NCBI GenBank assembly: GCA_947302485.1
Contig: CAMYVO010000007.1
Span: 1 to 50,726, forward strand
Length of the DNA: 50,726 nt
Reading direction: 5' to 3'
From: an uncultured Clostridium sp.
Lineage (GTDB): Bacteria; Bacillota; Clostridia; TANB77; CAG-508
Below the pieces are notes generated by a model. The model was not told the origin of the DNA and made no database searches. It worked only from the letters and a program-made list of their open reading frames with translations. Made by a program: the position numbers and the translations under genes. Numbering within the stretch: position 1 is the stretch's first letter; every line of letters starts with the position of its first letter. Below are positions 50,540-50,726 of the stretch, piece by piece.

Positions 50540-50560
50540 CTCCCTGGGGTTGTATTTTTA
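50526..50560 (+). terminator. Terminator after the zinc-ribbon gene
   Basis: CCCCA (50526-50530) and TGGGG (50545-50549), with an inner GG/CC pairing, then TTGTATTTTTATT. The 5' arm is in the last codons of the gene. Confidence 0.75.
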
Positions 50561-50701
50561 TTATTTTGTACCACTGCCACATGGTGTACTGTTCAAGCTG
50601 TATTTTTTTGCACTATCCTCCATTTTAGTCAACTTCTTTGCATTTCAAACAACTAAAATGCACTAAAAAGTACTCTAAAAATGATGAAATTTTTTATTTT
50701 A

Positions 50702-50722
50702 GTATCTAAAAACGTATCTAAA
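50702..50722. repeat. Paired direct repeat at the window end
   Basis: GTATCTAAA at 50702-50710 and 50714-50722 (12-bp period), preceded by three ACTAAAA/CTAAAAA words (50652-50690). This is the same type of paired repeat as the other proposed integrase arm sites. The 160 bp before it contain no gene I can support. Confidence 0.35.
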
Positions 50723-50726
50723 TTCT

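Noticed and set aside
1-50726. CRISPR array
   Set aside because: Repeats found are pairs or triplets of short words or palindromes; there is no series of regular repeats with unique spacers and no cas gene.

Overview
The window comes from a very AT-rich, Gram-positive, anaerobic, endospore-forming bacterium, most likely a Clostridia member. The evidence is a set of sporulation genes (yqfC, yqfD, pdaA-like, bofA, yaaL and a truncated alpha/beta-type SASP), a flavodiiron oxygen/NO reductase, strong AGGAGG-type ribosome binding sites, short intergenic gaps with hairpin terminators, and an Agr-type peptide signalling locus. No rRNA, tRNA or CRISPR array was recognised.

Layout. (1) 1-2760 is accessory DNA: a small mobile-element-type ORF, a winged-helix protein, an unusual array of three repeated hairpins, and a DUF4143 ATPase preceded by two identical 38-bp palindromes. 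It abuts a SASP gene that has lost its 5' end. (2) 3273-14000 holds fprA, an unknown 559-aa protein, hpf, and the conserved era/recO/ybeY/yqfCD neighbourhood, including the small yqzL gene. An unrecognised 400-aa protein lies between yqfD and ybeY. (3) 14070-17150 is a complete agr system laid out as two convergent pairs: response regulator plus sensor kinase on the plus strand, peptide precursor plus AgrB protease on the minus strand. The 39-aa AgrD precursor is very short and is described here. (4) 17300-35900 is core genome: RluA-type synthase, methyltransferase, ispH, a 68-aa membrane protein with a structured leader, uvrC broken by a one-base frameshift, hpt, glmS under a glmS ribozyme, Nudix, bofA/yaaL, serS-ysxC-DUF4364, SpoU methyltransferase, mfd, a lipid kinase and plsC. 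REP-like palindromes sit in several gaps, and one of them supplies the stop codons of two convergent genes.

(5) About 35995-49229 looks like one 13.2-kb integrative mobilizable element. It is bounded by a 13-bp direct repeat that matches the anticodon arm of initiator tRNA-fMet, and just inside each end lie paired GGGGTA repeats that resemble integrase arm sites. It carries an excisionase-like protein, a P-loop replication protein followed by a TGTAACA iteron cluster, MobC and an HUH relaxase, a MobB-like gene nested inside the relaxase gene, an RHH repressor with TGTCNGACA operators around its own promoter, and a tyrosine integrase. Cargo at one end is a large protein with a restriction-endonuclease-like domain fused to a STAND-type NTPase, plus a DUF6076-like protein. 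Cargo at the other end is a four-gene HD/GNAT/Nudix/HD operon.

(6) 49230-50726 holds further paired direct repeats of the integrase-arm kind with different sequences, plus small phage/ICE-type genes. This suggests that several elements have accumulated side by side at one integration locus.
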